Part shown: piece by piece, positions 33,080 through 42,065 of the stretch
How positions within the stretch are numbered: position 1 is the stretch's first letter
How the letters are laid out: each line of letters starts with the position of its first letter
Assembly: GCF_014200675.1 (NCBI RefSeq)
Contig: NZ_JACHCI010000014.1
Span: 1-64,000 of the forward strand
DNA: 64,000 nucleotides
DNA from: Janthinobacterium saanense
Lineage (GTDB): Bacteria > Pseudomonadota > Gammaproteobacteria > Burkholderiales > Burkholderiaceae_D
Direction: 5' to 3'
Notes under the pieces: model-generated
Databases searched by the model: none
Seen by the model: only the letters and a program-made list of their open reading frames with translations
What the model was told of the DNA's origin: nothing
Position numbers and translations under genes: made by a program

Positions 33080-34732
33080 TCAGGCTAATCTGCGCACAGT
33101 CTGCCTGGCCGCGGGCGCCGGACGGCGCAGCGGCGTGACATTGCTGGCCGCCGCTGCGGCCGGGCTTTCCTGGGCATGCAGGCGGAATACGCCGACCAGA
33201 TCGCTCAAGGCATGGGCTTGTTCCTGCAGCGATTCGGCAGCCGCAGCAGCCTCTTCTACCAGGGCCGCGTTTTGCTGCGTCACCTGGTCCATCTGCACCA
33301 CGGCCTGGTTGACCTGTTCGATGCCCGCGCTTTGCTCGGTACTGGCGGCCGTAATTTCCTGCATGATATCGGCCACCCGGCGCACGCTGCTGACCACTTC
33401 ATCCATCGTCAAGCCCGCGTCTTGCACCAGCCTGGCGCCAATTTCCACCTGCTCGACCGAATCGCCGATCAGGGTCTTGATTTCCTTGGCCGCCGCCGCG
33501 CTGCGGTGCGCCAGGTTGCGCACCTCGGTCGCCACCACTGCAAAGCCGCGCCCCTGCTCGCCTGCCCGCGCCGCTTCCACGGCCGCATTCAAGGCCAGGA
33601 TATTGGTCTGGAAGGCGATGCCGTCGATCACGCTGATGATGTCGACGATCTTGCGCGAGGACGTATTAATCGATTCCATGGTTTGCACCACTTGCCCCAC
33701 CACCGCGCCACCCTTGCCGGCCACTTCGGAGGCGGCGCCGGCCAGCACATTGGCCTGGCGCGCATTGTCTGCATTCTGGCGCACGGTGGAAGTGAGCTCT
33801 TCCATCGACGAGGCGGTCTCTTCCAGCGAACTGGCCTGCTCTTCCGTGCGGGACGACAGGTCCAGATTGCCCTGGGCGATTTCGCCCGAGGCCGTATTGA
33901 TGGTTTCCGTGCCCGCACGCACCTGGCTGACGATGCCGACCAGCTTGTCGCGCATGCCTTTCATGGCATACAGCAAGCTGCTATTGTCATGGCGACCGGT
34001 GCGAATCTCGACCGTCAGGTCGCCCTCGGCAATCGCGCCTGCAATTTTGACGGCATAGTCCGGTTCACCACCGAGCTGGCGCGTCAGGCTGCGCGTGATC
34101 AGCGCGCCCAGCGCCAGGCCAGCTGCCAGGCTGCCCAGCACCAGCGCGATCATGAAGCTGCGGCTGCCCTCATAGACACTGTTAGCTTGATCGGCGGCAA
34201 CTTTGGCCCGCTCTTCCTTTTGCTGCGACAAGGTATCGAGCACGGTATCGAGCTCATCGGCATGCGCACGCGTCTTGTTCAACAAGGCATCGAGCTCGGC
34301 GCTGTGCTGCGACAGGGGCTCGGAAGTTGCCAGCGCCAACGCTTCTTGCATGGTGCTGCGGTATTCGGCGTCGACGGTAGCAAAACGGGCAAACAATTCC
34401 TTGGCCGCCGGCGTGACGAACAGCGGTTGCGCCTTGGCCAGATTGGTCTTGTTGATGTCCAGGTATTTGGCGATATCGGCCTGGCGCGTACTGCGTTCTT
34501 CGGGGGTCGTGGCCAGCAAGAAATTGCTGCGCGCCCGGCCTACCTTGGTCAGCGCGATATTGGCTTCCTTGATATACGACAGCCCCAGCAACTCATTGTG
34601 GTACATCTCGCCAGCCATGGTATCGATCTTGCCCATATTGAAGATACCAATGCCCGCCACGATGGCGCCCAGCAGCGCGACACCAAAGAATGCAGCGATC
34701 AAACGCGTCCCCACCTTCATCCGATTCAACAT
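33080..34732 (-). CDS. Methyl-accepting chemotaxis protein with four-helix-bundle sensor
   Basis: A 551-residue receptor. Membrane segment 1 lies at about residues 10-30, then a periplasmic 4HB_MCP domain (35-190), membrane segment 2 (SFMIALVLGSLAAGLALGAL), HAMP, and the signalling domain with tip [20 protein letters not shown]. This is the Tar/Tsr-like class that binds amino acids or similar ligands directly. There is no C-terminal CheR pentapeptide. I start at the ATG at 34732, preceded by GGAGGAA. About 200 bp of the tip region are nearly identical in DNA to the receptor at 17599. Confidence 0.92.
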   Translation of the reverse strand: MLNRMKVGTRLIAAFFGVALLGAIVAGIGIFNMGKIDTMAGEMYHNELLGLSYIKEANIALTKVGRARSNFLLATTPEERSTRQADIAKYLDINKTNLAKAQPLFVTPAAKELFARFATVDAEYRSTMQEALALATSEPLSQHSAELDALLNKTRAHADELDTVLDTLSQQKEERAKVAADQANSVYEGSRSFMIALVLGSLAAGLALGALITRSLTRQLGGEPDYAVKIAGAIAEGDLTVEIRTGRHDNSSLLYAMKGMRDKLVGIVSQVRAGTETINTASGEIAQGNLDLSSRTEEQASSLEETASSMEELTSTVRQNADNARQANVLAGAASEVAGKGGAVVGQVVQTMESINTSSRKIVDIISVIDGIAFQTNILALNAAVEAARAGEQGRGFAVVATEVRNLAHRSAAAAKEIKTLIGDSVEQVEIGARLVQDAGLTMDEVVSSVRRVADIMQEITAASTEQSAGIEQVNQAVVQMDQVTQQNAALVEEAAAAAESLQEQAHALSDLVGVFRLHAQESPAAAAASNVTPLRRPAPAARQTVRRLA

Positions 34733-34857
34733 GATTCCTCCTTTTCTAGTCGTTCGACACACTGGCCATATAGCTAATCTATTGATTATAAAGAAGAAAA
34801 GAAAGGACAAATGCTCGGATTGTCACTAAGCAACAATTGCTTGATTTAGCACAACAA

Positions 34858-34887
34858 CTAAAACGGCTTGCCGTGATAGCAAGCCGT
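34858..34887 (-). terminator. Terminator of the copper operon
   Basis: On the minus strand ACGGCTTGC, 7-nt loop, GCAAGCCGT, then TTTTAG. A perfect 9-bp stem 29 nt past the multicopper oxidase stop codon. Confidence 0.75.
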
Positions 34888-34915
34888 ATGTTGCACTGCG
34901 GAATGTTCCGCTATC

Positions 34916-36307
34916 TTAATGGTCCATCTGTCCTGAGGGTTTGCGCACCGTCATCTCGACGCCATGTTGGCCAGGCGCCAGGTGTTTACCGACTCCCTGG
35001 CCGCGTACCGTCTCGGGCAAGGCGCCCGTCCATTCATAGGCCAGCGTGCCGGCCGGGTGCTGGTACCAGCCCGGATCGCGGTAATCGCCCGGCTTCTGGT
35101 CCTTGCGCACCTTGACCGTGGTAAACATGCCGCCCATGCCGATGGCGCCAAATGGGCCGTCGCCGGCCATCATCGGCAAGGTATTGTCGGGCACAGGCAT
35201 CTGCATTTCGCCCATGTCGGCCATGCCCCGCTCGCCCATCACCATATAACCGGGCACCAGTTGGTTGATCTTGGCGGCTATGCCCTTGTGATCGACGCCT
35301 ATCATGGTGGGCACATCATGGCCCATGGCATTCATGGTGTGGTGCGACTTGTGGCAATGGAAAGCCCAGTCGCCCAGTTCGGTGGCCGTGAATTCCATGG
35401 CGCGCATCTGGCCCACGGCCACGTCCACCGTCACTTCGGGCCAGCGCGATTCCGGGCGCGTCCAGCCGCCATCCGTGCCCGTCACCTCGAATTCATGGCC
35501 ATGCATGTGGATAGGGTGGTTGGTCATGGTCAGATTGCCCACGCGCACCCTCACCTTGTCGCCCTGGCGCACCACCATCGGGTCGATGCCGGGGAAAACG
35601 CGGCTGTTGAAGGTGTATAGATTAAAGTCGTTCATGGTCATGATCTTGGGCGTGTAGCTGCCCGGATCGATGTCGTAATTGCTGAGCAGGAAGACGAAAT
35701 CGCGGTCCACCTTCATGAAATTCGGGTCTTTCGGATGCGTGACCCAGAAACCCATCATGCCCATCGCCATCTGCGTCATTTCGTCCGCATGCGGGTGGTA
35801 CATGAAAGTACCGGGCCGTTTGGCGATGAATTCATACACAAAGGTCTTGCCGGGTGCAATGCCGGGCTGGGTCACGCCCGTGACGCCATCCATGCCATTG
35901 GGCAAGCGCTGCCCATGCCAATGCACACTCGTGTGTTCCGGCAATTTGTTGGTGACAAAGATGCGCACGCGGTCGCCCTCCACCACTTCAATCGTGGGCC
36001 CCGGCGACTGGCCGTTGTAGCCCCACAGATTGGCCACCATGCCGGGCGCCAGTTCGCGCACGACAGGCTCGGCCACCAGGTGGAATTCCTTGACGTTGTT
36101 ATTCATGCGCCATGGCAAGGACCAGCCATTCAGGGTCACCACGGGATAGTACGGCCGGCCATTCGGCGGCGGCGGCGGGGTCCTGGTGTCGGCCGTGCTC
36201 ATGCTGACGGCTTCCGGCAGGGAAGCGGCGCCCACACGGCTGACGGCGGCGGCGCTCAAGGCGACGGCGCCCGCGTTCATGAAGAAGTTTCTACGTGTAA
36301 TCATCAT
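34916..36307 (-). CDS. Tat-exported multicopper oxidase (CopA/CueO-like)
   Basis: A 463-residue periplasmic copper enzyme, probably oxidising Cu(I) to the less toxic Cu(II). The N-terminus carries a twin-arginine signal (ITRRNFFMNAG). All copper-binding clusters are visible: H129-W-H131, H171-P-H173, H264-P-x-H267-x-H269 and H317-C318-H319 with nearby H322/H323 and Met. A Met-rich loop (about residues 345-385; MVMGERGMADMGEMQMP) is typical of copper-detoxifying members. Its ATG shares one base with the stop of the TolC-like gene (TAATG), implying coupled translation. Last gene of the operon. Confidence 0.92.
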   Translation of the reverse strand: MMITRRNFFMNAGAVALSAAAVSRVGAASLPEAVSMSTADTRTPPPPPNGRPYYPVVTLNGWSLPWRMNNNVKEFHLVAEPVVRELAPGMVANLWGYNGQSPGPTIEVVEGDRVRIFVTNKLPEHTSVHWHGQRLPNGMDGVTGVTQPGIAPGKTFVYEFIAKRPGTFMYHPHADEMTQMAMGMMGFWVTHPKDPNFMKVDRDFVFLLSNYDIDPGSYTPKIMTMNDFNLYTFNSRVFPGIDPMVVRQGDKVRVRVGNLTMTNHPIHMHGHEFEVTGTDGGWTRPESRWPEVTVDVAVGQMRAMEFTATELGDWAFHCHKSHHTMNAMGHDVPTMIGVDHKGIAAKINQLVPGYMVMGERGMADMGEMQMPVPDNTLPMMAGDGPFGAIGMGGMFTTVKVRKDQKPGDYRDPGWYQHPAGTLAYEWTGALPETVRGQGVGKHLAPGQHGVEMTVRKPSGQMDH

Positions 36308-37656
36308 TATTCCTTGTTGGGGTTGCCGCTGTTACCTGCGCCATTGATGGCGGCCTGCAGTTCGGTTTGGGCGATCCAGAAGTCGCGCTGGGCTTCGATG
36401 GCGCCATTCACGCTCATCACCTGTTCGCGCGCATCGGCCAAGAGCTCGAACACGCTGGCCAGCATGCCGTTGTAGCGCAGCAGCACTTCATGCGAAATCG
36501 TCTTGCGCAAAGGCACGACTTCATCGCGGTAATGGCGCGCCAGGTCGTAGGCCGTGCGGTAGCCGGAATACGATACGCGCACTTCGGAGCGGGCGCGGAT
36601 GGCGGTGTCGGCCGTGCGCTGCAAGGATTGCTCGTACAGCGCTTGCGCCTTGGCGTTGCGGGCCGTGCCCCAGTCGAACAAGGGCAGCTCCAGCGCAACT
36701 TCGTAACCGTTTTCGCGTGGCGCGCCATTGACGCTCTTGTTGGTGTAACCGGCGTCGAGTACATTGACCAGGCTGGTGACTTTCGACAAGCCCAGCGCAT
36801 CGGCTGTGGCATGGGCGTCCATCTTCGCGCTTTGCACGTCGAGGCGCTGCTCCATCGCCTGCGCCTCGATATTGCCCGCTTCCGGCAGCTTGGCTGGCAA
36901 GTCGGGCAAGCGGTCCGGCAGGCTGAAGTTCGTCTGCGCGCCCCACAAGCCCAGCAAGCGCGTCAAGCGCTCGCGCGCTGCCGTCGCCTGATGCCGGGCG
37001 CGCGCCAGTTCGCTGACGGCGTCTGCATAAAACACTTGCTGGCGCGCCTGGTCGAGCCGGCTCCAGTTGCCTACCTGCTGCATGCGGCCCGCCAGTTCGG
37101 CGCCCGCTTCGGCGGACACGCGCGCCTGCTGCATGAATTTTTCCGTCTGCACACTGGCCACCGCGTTGAAATAGGCACGCCGCGTATCGGCCGCCAGTTG
37201 CACGGCGCTGCTGGCCGCCTGCAGCTTGGCTTGCTCAAAGCGGCCTTTTTCTATTTTCACGCGCATGGGCATGGTCAGCAAACCGGCCAGGTCAAAGCTG
37301 ACGCTGCGGTCGATTTCATTGCCATCGCCACCATGGACGCGGCCAAACGACAGGCCGGGATTACGCAAGCGGCCCGCTTGCACCAGGTCCGCCTCGGACG
37401 CGCCCAGTTCGGCCAGGGCGATTTTCAAGCTGCGATTGTTCAGCAAGGCAATCTGCACGGCGCTGTCTGCGCTCAGGGGCTGCGACAATAACTGTGTCAA
37501 TTGCGCATCGTCAGCCTGCCTGGCGAGCGTGGCGCTCTGGCCCACGCGTGCCGAGGTCAATGCCGACACCTCCTGCAAGCCGCCATCCTGGCTGAAACTG
37601 GCGCATCCGCTCAACAGCAAAGCCAGCGCCAGCGCGCTCATTTTGGGATAAGCCAT
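36307..37656 (-). CDS. TolC-family outer-membrane channel lipoprotein (copper operon)
   Basis: A 449-residue protein with lipobox LLLSGC at about residue 17 and two outer-membrane efflux protein repeats. It resembles CusC/CzcC-type channels, but no RND pump or adaptor is present in this operon, so the partner must be encoded elsewhere or the channel acts differently. I start at the ATG at 37656, with AGGGG 7 nt upstream and one base after the stop of the Met-rich protein. Upstream in-frame starts lack a ribosome site. Confidence 0.88.
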   Translation of the reverse strand: MAYPKMSALALALLLSGCASFSQDGGLQEVSALTSARVGQSATLARQADDAQLTQLLSQPLSADSAVQIALLNNRSLKIALAELGASEADLVQAGRLRNPGLSFGRVHGGDGNEIDRSVSFDLAGLLTMPMRVKIEKGRFEQAKLQAASSAVQLAADTRRAYFNAVASVQTEKFMQQARVSAEAGAELAGRMQQVGNWSRLDQARQQVFYADAVSELARARHQATAARERLTRLLGLWGAQTNFSLPDRLPDLPAKLPEAGNIEAQAMEQRLDVQSAKMDAHATADALGLSKVTSLVNVLDAGYTNKSVNGAPRENGYEVALELPLFDWGTARNAKAQALYEQSLQRTADTAIRARSEVRVSYSGYRTAYDLARHYRDEVVPLRKTISHEVLLRYNGMLASVFELLADAREQVMSVNGAIEAQRDFWIAQTELQAAINGAGNSGNPNKE

Positions 37657-37657
37657 G

Positions 37658-37975
37658 TCAATGCCCCTCATGCTGATGTGCATCTTGCTTGGCAGGCATC
37701 TTCATGGGTTCCATCTTGTCCATCTTCATATGCTCCATCTTGTCCATCTTCATATTCCCCATATGGCCACCGGCATCGCCGACCGTCTTGTTGGCCGCCA
37801 CCCACACTGCATCGGGCGTCTTGTCGGCTTCGTCAAACGCCTGGTAACCGTCCAGGGCGGAGTGGAATTTGGTGGCGGGAACAGGCGCTTGCCCATCCTG
37901 CGGTTGTGGCGTGCTGGAAGGTGCGGCAGCAGCCAGCAGCGGCCAGGCGAACGCCAGGCAGAGTAATTGCTTCAT
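37658..37975 (-). CDS. Met/His-rich periplasmic copper-binding protein
   Basis: A 105-residue protein with a signal peptide (residues 1-18) and a short middle region. From residue 70 it carries a Met-rich repeat of the form HMxxMKMDKMxxMKM, followed by a His tail (DAHQHEGH). Met/His clusters of this kind bind Cu(I)/Cu(II) in periplasmic copper carriers. The repeat is visible in DNA as tandem copies of a CATCTTCAT-type unit. The start at 37975 is chosen for the signal peptide. It sits between the Cys/His-rich protein and the channel in the CueR-controlled operon. Confidence 0.8.
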   Translation of the reverse strand: MKQLLCLAFAWPLLAAAAPSSTPQPQDGQAPVPATKFHSALDGYQAFDEADKTPDAVWVAANKTVGDAGGHMGNMKMDKMEHMKMDKMEPMKMPAKQDAHQHEGH

Positions 37976-38088
37976 GTTATTTCCTGATGGTAAAAAGTCG
38001 CGCACGGGGCACGGCGCAAGATATGGATAACGCTAGCGATAGCGAAGCTGAAGGCGCAGCCAGGCAGCGCCGCCAGGTTCACGGGCGG

Positions 38089-38460
38089 TCAGGCGGAGCG
38101 GACCAGTCTCGGCGGACGTTCCAGGCCGGCAGGGATATGCCCGCTGAACAGCAGGCTGCCAGCCAGCGGCACGGGAGCGCCGCACAGGCTCAAAGGCTGC
38201 AGCGCCAGCATGGCGGGCGGCGCCGTGGCGCCTGCAGTGCAAGCGCCGTGGTTGCTGCAATCGTGGCCATGGTGCATGCCCATGTCCGCTTTGGCAGCAG
38301 CCGGTTCGGCCATGTCGTGGCAATGGGAAACCTGCGCCGTGACGACAGTGGCCACCACCGCTTCCTCCACGCAACAGGCGCGCATGGACGACGCGTACCC
38401 TTGCAGGGGGAGCGCGGCGATCAGCAGCCAGAGCAGGAAACGGAAAAAAACGCGGTGCAT
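38089..38460 (-). CDS. Cys/His-rich small copper-response protein (CopL-like)
   Basis: A 123-residue secreted protein, the first gene of the copper operon. The N-terminal hydrophobic signal (WLLIAALPLQGYAS) is followed by a Cys/His-rich core (MRACCVEEAV, SHCHDMAEP, MGMHHGHDCSNHGAC) suited to metal binding. Position, size and residue content resemble CopL/DUF2946-type leader proteins of copper operons; the match is by layout, not alignment. Its ATG lies about 40 nt downstream of the CueR-type promoter. Confidence 0.7.
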   Translation of the reverse strand: MHRVFFRFLLWLLIAALPLQGYASSMRACCVEEAVVATVVTAQVSHCHDMAEPAAAKADMGMHHGHDCSNHGACTAGATAPPAMLALQPLSLCGAPVPLAGSLLFSGHIPAGLERPPRLVRSA

Positions 38461-38500
38461 GGAGTCAGGTATTCTCTAAAAAACCTTGATTAACGACCTC

Positions 38501-38531
38501 ACTATAAACCTTCCCATGTAAGGAAGGTCAA
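38501..38531 (-). promoter_or_regulatory. CueR-type (MerR family) copper promoter
   Basis: The dyad ACCTTCC-N7-GGAAGGT (38508-38528) is identical in its arms to the E. coli copA CueR site. On the minus strand it lies between -35 TTGACC (38526-38531) and -10 TATAGT (38501-38506), with the over-long 19-bp spacer that MerR-family activators require. It predicts Cu(I)-induced transcription of the four downstream genes. No cueR gene is in the window. Confidence 0.9.
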
Positions 38532-40126
38532 GCATTATCGATCAGTAAATGCTCTTGCGCACTGGCCACGCCCACGCAGTTGCGGCCCTTTTTCTTGGCT
38601 TCATACAGCGCTGCATCGGCGGCGTGCAGGATGGCGGCGGCATCCACGGCCTCTTGCACCGAGGCCACCACGCCCAGCGACACAGTGACGGCGCCGGCGC
38701 CTGGAATATCGGCGTCGGCCACGCGCGCGCGCAGGCGCTCGGCCACGCGCACCGCCGCATTCAGGCCGGCGTCAGGCAAGAGCATCAGGAATTCATCGCC
38801 GCCATTGCGGCACAGCACGTCGGCATCGCGCGAACAAGAGCGCATCAGCTGGGCCAGGTGCAGAATGACTGCATCGCCGACGGCATGGCCGCGCTGGTCG
38901 TTGACTTGCTTGAAATGGTCGATATCGATGGCCACCACCGCGAATGGCCGCGCCTGCGCCTGCCACGCTTCCAGCGCCGCCGCCATGCCGCGCCGGTTGG
39001 ACAGTCCCGTCAGCGGGTCGGTCTGCACGTCGAACTTCAGCTTGCCTATCTTGTGCTGCAATAGCGACAAGCCCAGCAGCAAGGCCTTTTTAATTTGCGA
39101 CGCTTCCAGATACCAGGCGCGGATGGTGCCGATATGCTCGGCCGTGCCATGCCGGTCCATGCGGCTGGCGCTTTCCGCCAATTGACCCAGGGGCCGCGAA
39201 ATCAGCCTGGCCAGCCACCAGATGAATGGCAGGCTCAGCAAGGCGATCGGCAAGGAATGCCAGACGGTATCGAGCATCAGCTGGTTCAAGGGCGCCAGGG
39301 TCATCGCCGTGGGCCGCTGGGCCACGATGCCCCAGCCCGTCGACGGCATCACGGCGTAGCCAGCCAGCATGTCGACACCAACACTGTTGACCATGCGGGT
39401 GCTGCCCGCCTCACGCCGCGCGATGATGGTGTCGATCATGCTGTTGGCGCCGACCTGCTCGCCCAGCCGTTCAGGGTCCGGGTGGTACAGCAGACGCCGG
39501 TTCTGGTCGACCACATATAAATAAGAGCCATCGCGGTAGTAGTGATGGCCGAGCATGCTGAACAGGATGCTCTTTTGCTTCAGATAAATACTGCCGCCCA
39601 CATAACCAAGATAGCGGCCATCCTTGTCGACGATGGGGTGGGAAATAAACACCACCAGATTACCTGCCGTCGAGACATAGGGTTCGCTGATCACGGGGCG
39701 GCGCTCTTGCAGCGCATGTCTGGCGCCCGGCGAATCGAGTTGGCGGTTTTTCAAGCCCAGGGTTTCCGGCGACACGCCCAGCACCTTGCCCTGGGCGTTG
39801 ACGATCAGTACGGAATTAAAGCTGTTGGTTTGCAGGCGCAAACGTTGCGCCTCATCGGCCAGCATATCGCCATTGGCCATGTGCAGCGGCAAGCGCGCGG
39901 CGCTATAGGCCAGTTGCTGGCGGGCCGACTGCAGGAAATCCTCGGCCGTGCTGGCCAGCTTGCTTGCATAGGCGTGATTGGCTTCCAGTGTGGTGTTGAT
40001 CAGCAACTGGCGCTGGACCTTGTAGCTGGCATAGAAAGTATTGACCAGGGAAATCAAGGCGCTGGCAAAAGCGACCAGCACGATCAAACGGCGCAAGTTC
40101 ATGCGCAGAACAGGTTTAGTCCACAT
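38528..40126 (-). CDS. Membrane diguanylate cyclase with dCache sensor
   Basis: A 532-residue inner-membrane protein: membrane segment 1 (about 13-30), periplasmic double-Cache domain (about 45-290, HPIVDKDGRYLGYVGGSIYL), membrane segment 2 (SLPIALLSLPFIWWLA), a HAMP-like linker, and a GGDEF domain. GGDEF is intact at 442-446 with an RxxD inhibitory site (R433-D-A-D436), so cyclic di-GMP synthesis with feedback is expected. The start ATG at 40126 is preferred; an in-frame TTG at 40162 is weaker. Its stop codon overlaps the -35 of the copper promoter. Confidence 0.9.
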   Translation of the reverse strand: MWTKPVLRMNLRRLIVLVAFASALISLVNTFYASYKVQRQLLINTTLEANHAYASKLASTAEDFLQSARQQLAYSAARLPLHMANGDMLADEAQRLRLQTNSFNSVLIVNAQGKVLGVSPETLGLKNRQLDSPGARHALQERRPVISEPYVSTAGNLVVFISHPIVDKDGRYLGYVGGSIYLKQKSILFSMLGHHYYRDGSYLYVVDQNRRLLYHPDPERLGEQVGANSMIDTIIARREAGSTRMVNSVGVDMLAGYAVMPSTGWGIVAQRPTAMTLAPLNQLMLDTVWHSLPIALLSLPFIWWLARLISRPLGQLAESASRMDRHGTAEHIGTIRAWYLEASQIKKALLLGLSLLQHKIGKLKFDVQTDPLTGLSNRRGMAAALEAWQAQARPFAVVAIDIDHFKQVNDQRGHAVGDAVILHLAQLMRSCSRDADVLCRNGGDEFLMLLPDAGLNAAVRVAERLRARVADADIPGAGAVTVSLGVVASVQEAVDAAAILHAADAALYEAKKKGRNCVGVASAQEHLLIDNA

Positions 40127-40282
40127 GGAGTCGGCAACAATGCGCACGATTGCGCGTAGCAAAAGTGCACATTATACGAGCAGAAAAGTAGGCCTAAGCT
40201 GTAAAAAAACAAATACACGCCACAAAAGACTATTTTCAGGCGGCAATGATAACTTTGCCGCCCAAGTCAGTTAATGCCCTGC

Positions 40283-40840
40283 TCAGGCGTGAATCGCGTG
40301 CTTTTTTACCCAGTCCACATAGCGCTGCATCCAGCCCTGGAAGAAACCCAGGCTGGCCGCGCCGATGGCGCCATGCTCGTCGAACAAGCCCTCTTTGGCC
40401 TGGATAAACATTTCCGGCTGGGCCAGCAGCGGCACGTCGAGGTAGGCCAGCACATTGCGCAAATGCTGCTGCGCCAGGGCCGTGCCGACGGCGCCCACAG
40501 ACACGCCCAGCACGGCGCCCGGCTTGCCGGCCCACACGCTTTGGCCATACGGACGCGAGGCGTGATCGATGGCGTTTTTCAGCACGCCGGGTATCGAACG
40601 GTTGTATTCGGGGGTAAGGAAGAGTACAGCTTGCGAATCGGCAATATCGGTCTTCAAGCGCCGCACCTGTTCGGCCTGGGCGCCGTCGTCATCCTGGTTA
40701 TACAAAGGCAGGTCGCCGATTTCAATATGCTTGAACGAAAATTCAGGCGGCGCCAGCTTGATGATGGCCTCGGCCAGTTTGCGGTTGAAGGAATCCTTGC
40801 GCAGGCTGCCAACAATGATTGCCACTTGGTATTGACTCAT
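40283..40840 (-). CDS. NADPH-dependent FMN reductase (ChrR/azoreductase-like)
   Basis: A 185-residue flavodoxin-fold reductase with the FMN phosphate loop GSLRKDSFNRKLA and the isoalloxazine loop TPEYNRSIPGVLKNAID. Relatives reduce quinones, chromate or azo dyes by two electrons and protect from oxidative stress. I start at the ATG at 40840; the upstream extension is not coding-like. It is monocistronic. Its physiological substrate cannot be told. Confidence 0.88.
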   Translation of the reverse strand: MSQYQVAIIVGSLRKDSFNRKLAEAIIKLAPPEFSFKHIEIGDLPLYNQDDDGAQAEQVRRLKTDIADSQAVLFLTPEYNRSIPGVLKNAIDHASRPYGQSVWAGKPGAVLGVSVGAVGTALAQQHLRNVLAYLDVPLLAQPEMFIQAKEGLFDEHGAIGAASLGFFQGWMQRYVDWVKKHAIHA

Positions 40841-40927
40841 GGGAACTCCTGATATGGTTGAAAAAAAGCCCTGGAGCAGAACGTCACGCCAGGGCCATCT
40901 TGCCACAAAATTCAGGAATTTCTCACG

Positions 40928-42058
40928 CTAGTGTGCCGCCCCTGCCAGGCCTTGCGCCAATCCTTGATACTCGCGGTAATAACGTCCACCGAGATTGGTC
41001 AGCACCTCGTAGCCGATGGTATTGGCCATGGCGGCCACCGCATCGACCGTATGTTCGGCGCAGATCAGGTCCACCAGGCTGCCGGGCGACAGGCGTTCCG
41101 GCGCAATCGCGCTGACGTCGAGGGTGATCGAATCCATCGAGATATTGCCGATTTGCGGCACTTTGACGCCATCGACGATGGCCAGGCCCTGGTTGCTCAT
41201 GCTGCGCAGCCAGCCATCGGCGTAACCGACGGACACCGTGGCCACCTGGCGCGGCTCGCTGGCCGTGTAGCGGCGGCTGTAACCCACATGGTCACCGGCG
41301 GCAATCGTGCGCGTCTGCAATACCTTGCCTTGCAGCCGCACTACCGGACGCAAGGGATTCGGTGCATCGGCGTGCGGCGCAATGCCGTACAGGGCCGCGC
41401 CGGGGCGCACCAGGTCGAAGTGATAGTCGGGCGACAAGAATACACCCGAGGAATTGGCCAGGCTGGCGCGGTATTGCGGCAAGCGCGCGCGGATGGCGGT
41501 GAAGCAAGCCAGCTGCTCGGCATTCATGGGGTGGCTGCGTTCATCGGCGCAGGCCAGGTGGCTCATTATGTAGCGCACATTGATGCCATCGAGAAAGTTC
41601 GCGTCGGCCAGCCAGGCATCGACTTCCTGCGGCGACAAGCCCATGCGCGACATGCCACTGTCGACTTGCACGATGGCGTCCAAGGTCTTGCCGAGCAGCT
41701 TGGCATGGGCGCGCCAGCCGGCTACCTGCTGCGTGCTGTTGAGCACGGGAATCAAGCCATGGGCGGTGAATTCGCCTTCCGTGCCGACCGGCGGGCCGTG
41801 CAGCACGAAGATATCGGCATCGGTCGCCACGTGCGGGCGCAGGCTGATGCCCTCTTCCAGGTGGGCCACGAAAAAGTGGCGGCAACCCTCTTCATACAGG
41901 GCCGCACCGACTTGCGCGGCGCCCAGGCCATAGGCGTCGGACTTCACCACCGCCGAGCAGACTGCCGGATGGGCGGTGCTGCGCAGCAAGCGGTAGTTGG
42001 CGCGCACGGCGCCCAGGTCCACCGTCAGGATGGCGCCGCTACGCTCTTTCGGAGGCAT
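40928..42058 (-). CDS. dadX: Alanine racemase, catabolic (DadX)
   Basis: A 376-residue PLP enzyme interconverting L- and D-alanine. The PLP lysine is K39 in VVKSDAYGLGA and the catalytic Tyr is Y260 in HVGYSRRYT. Pairing with dadA directly upstream (gap of a few nt) and a divergent Lrp regulator identifies it as the catabolic isozyme rather than the biosynthetic Alr. The start could be 42058 or the ATG two codons earlier at 42064, which begins 1 nt after the dadA stop. Confidence 0.9.
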   Translation of the reverse strand: MPPKERSGAILTVDLGAVRANYRLLRSTAHPAVCSAVVKSDAYGLGAAQVGAALYEEGCRHFFVAHLEEGISLRPHVATDADIFVLHGPPVGTEGEFTAHGLIPVLNSTQQVAGWRAHAKLLGKTLDAIVQVDSGMSRMGLSPQEVDAWLADANFLDGINVRYIMSHLACADERSHPMNAEQLACFTAIRARLPQYRASLANSSGVFLSPDYHFDLVRPGAALYGIAPHADAPNPLRPVVRLQGKVLQTRTIAAGDHVGYSRRYTASEPRQVATVSVGYADGWLRSMSNQGLAIVDGVKVPQIGNISMDSITLDVSAIAPERLSPGSLVDLICAEHTVDAVAAMANTIGYEVLTNLGGRYYREYQGLAQGLAGAAH

Positions 42059-42065
42059 GACCATC

